DNA from: Desulfatibacillum aliphaticivorans DSM 15576
GTDB taxonomy: Bacteria > Desulfobacterota > Desulfobacteria > Desulfobacterales > Desulfatibacillaceae
Assembly (NCBI RefSeq): GCF_000429905.1
Contig: NZ_AUCT01000052.1
Span: forward strand, 1 to 5,069
Direction of reading: 5' to 3'
DNA: 5,069 nucleotides
In this document: positions 4,822 through 5,069 of the stretch, one piece after another
Position numbering within the stretch: position 1 is the first letter of the stretch
Layout: every line of letters begins with the position of its first letter
Notes under the pieces: generated by a model
Seen by the model: only the letters and a program-made list of their open reading frames with translations
Told to the model about the DNA's origin: nothing
Database searches by the model: none
Position numbers and translations under genes: made by a program

Positions 4822-5069
4822 ATGTATATACGAACCATATCCCGGAAAAACAAGGACGGCTCCAAAGTCGAGTACGTCCAACTGGCCCATAATTACCGCG
4901 ACCCAAAATCCAAACAGGCCAGAGCGGAGGTTCTGTACAGCTTTGGGCGCAAGGATCAGCTGGACATGGAAGCTATCCGTCGCCTTGCCAAAAGCGTGGA
5001 ACGATTTCTCGCCAAGACGGGAGATGTGGAGACCCAGTGCAAGCTCCAGTTTCCAGGAGAGGATGTCCG
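4822..5069 (+). CDS. IS1634-like (IS4-superfamily) transposase, N-terminal part, cut by window end
   Basis: An open frame runs from ATG 4822 to the window edge, giving 82 residues with no stop: MYIRTISRKNKDGSKVEYVQ, then LAHNYRDPKSKQARAEVLYSFGRKDQLD, MEAIRRLAKSVERFLAKTGD and a short tail ending GEDV. The opening (MYIR...RKNKDGS..EYVQLAHN.RDP, then VL.SFGR.DQLD.EA.RRLA.S..RFL) matches, from memory, the N-terminus of IS1634-type transposases related to the IS4 DDE group. The catalytic core lies beyond the window, so integrity and family are not verified. No proper Shine-Dalgarno precedes the ATG; only AGG with a single-base gap (4818-4820) is present. Together with the promoter position this points to leaderless translation. 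Base composition is more GC-rich than the neighbouring RCC1-repeat gene. Confidence 0.82.
   Translation, partial: MYIRTISRKNKDGSKVEYVQLAHNYRDPKSKQARAEVLYSFGRKDQLDMEAIRRLAKSVERFLAKTGDVETQCKLQFPGEDV

Overview
The window looks like an insertion-sequence-rich accessory region of a bacterial chromosome or plasmid. It holds parts of three unrelated transposon families (IS66, IS3 and, by resemblance, IS1634) around one large secreted-protein gene. The C-terminal module of that protein (Ser/Thr tract, then a YTQEEMD helix, then WDVNEDNKKGLEEAIDALQ) resembles, from memory, a tail common in secreted proteins of sulfate-reducing Desulfobacterota (Desulfobacteraceae and relatives). That is the best lineage hint and it is an inference; no rRNA or housekeeping gene confirms it.

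Layout. Bases 1-289 are the 3' end of an IS66-family element: the last 83 codons of its transposase and its terminal sequence ending GGACGCTTAC. Bases 290-504 are non-coding and carry a hairpin and two perfect palindromes. Bases about 505-1726 are an IS3-family element on the minus strand. Its orfA and orfB overlap by GTGA, orfB has an intact D-D(35)-E triad, and a T TTT TTG slippery heptamer lies in the correct phase for -1 frameshifting. Bases 1727-1805 are a short AT-rich spacer. Bases 1806-1869 are an orphan second IS66 end, inverted relative to the first and matching it at 59 of 64 positions.

Bases 1990-4461 (minus strand) encode an 823-residue exported protein with 14 RCC1-type repeats, enough for two seven-bladed beta-propellers. 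The repeats are followed by 31 consecutive Ser/Thr residues and a C-terminal helix with a degenerate EF-hand/dockerin-like loop. A good Shine-Dalgarno and a candidate promoter lie upstream. Bases 4480-4821 are intergenic: first AT-rich, then a region with a 12-bp bulged hairpin and a promoter that would give an almost leaderless transcript. From 4822 to the window end runs the N-terminal part of an IS1634-like transposase, cut by the window edge.

How the parts relate. Nothing suggests a shared pathway. The RCC1-repeat gene appears to be a single-gene transcription unit in a transposon-dense neighbourhood, with the orphan IS66 end about 120 bp past its stop codon. I see no clearly new multi-gene system. 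The most interesting items are the architecture of the RCC1 protein, the facing IS66 ends, and the frameshift signal in the IS3 element.
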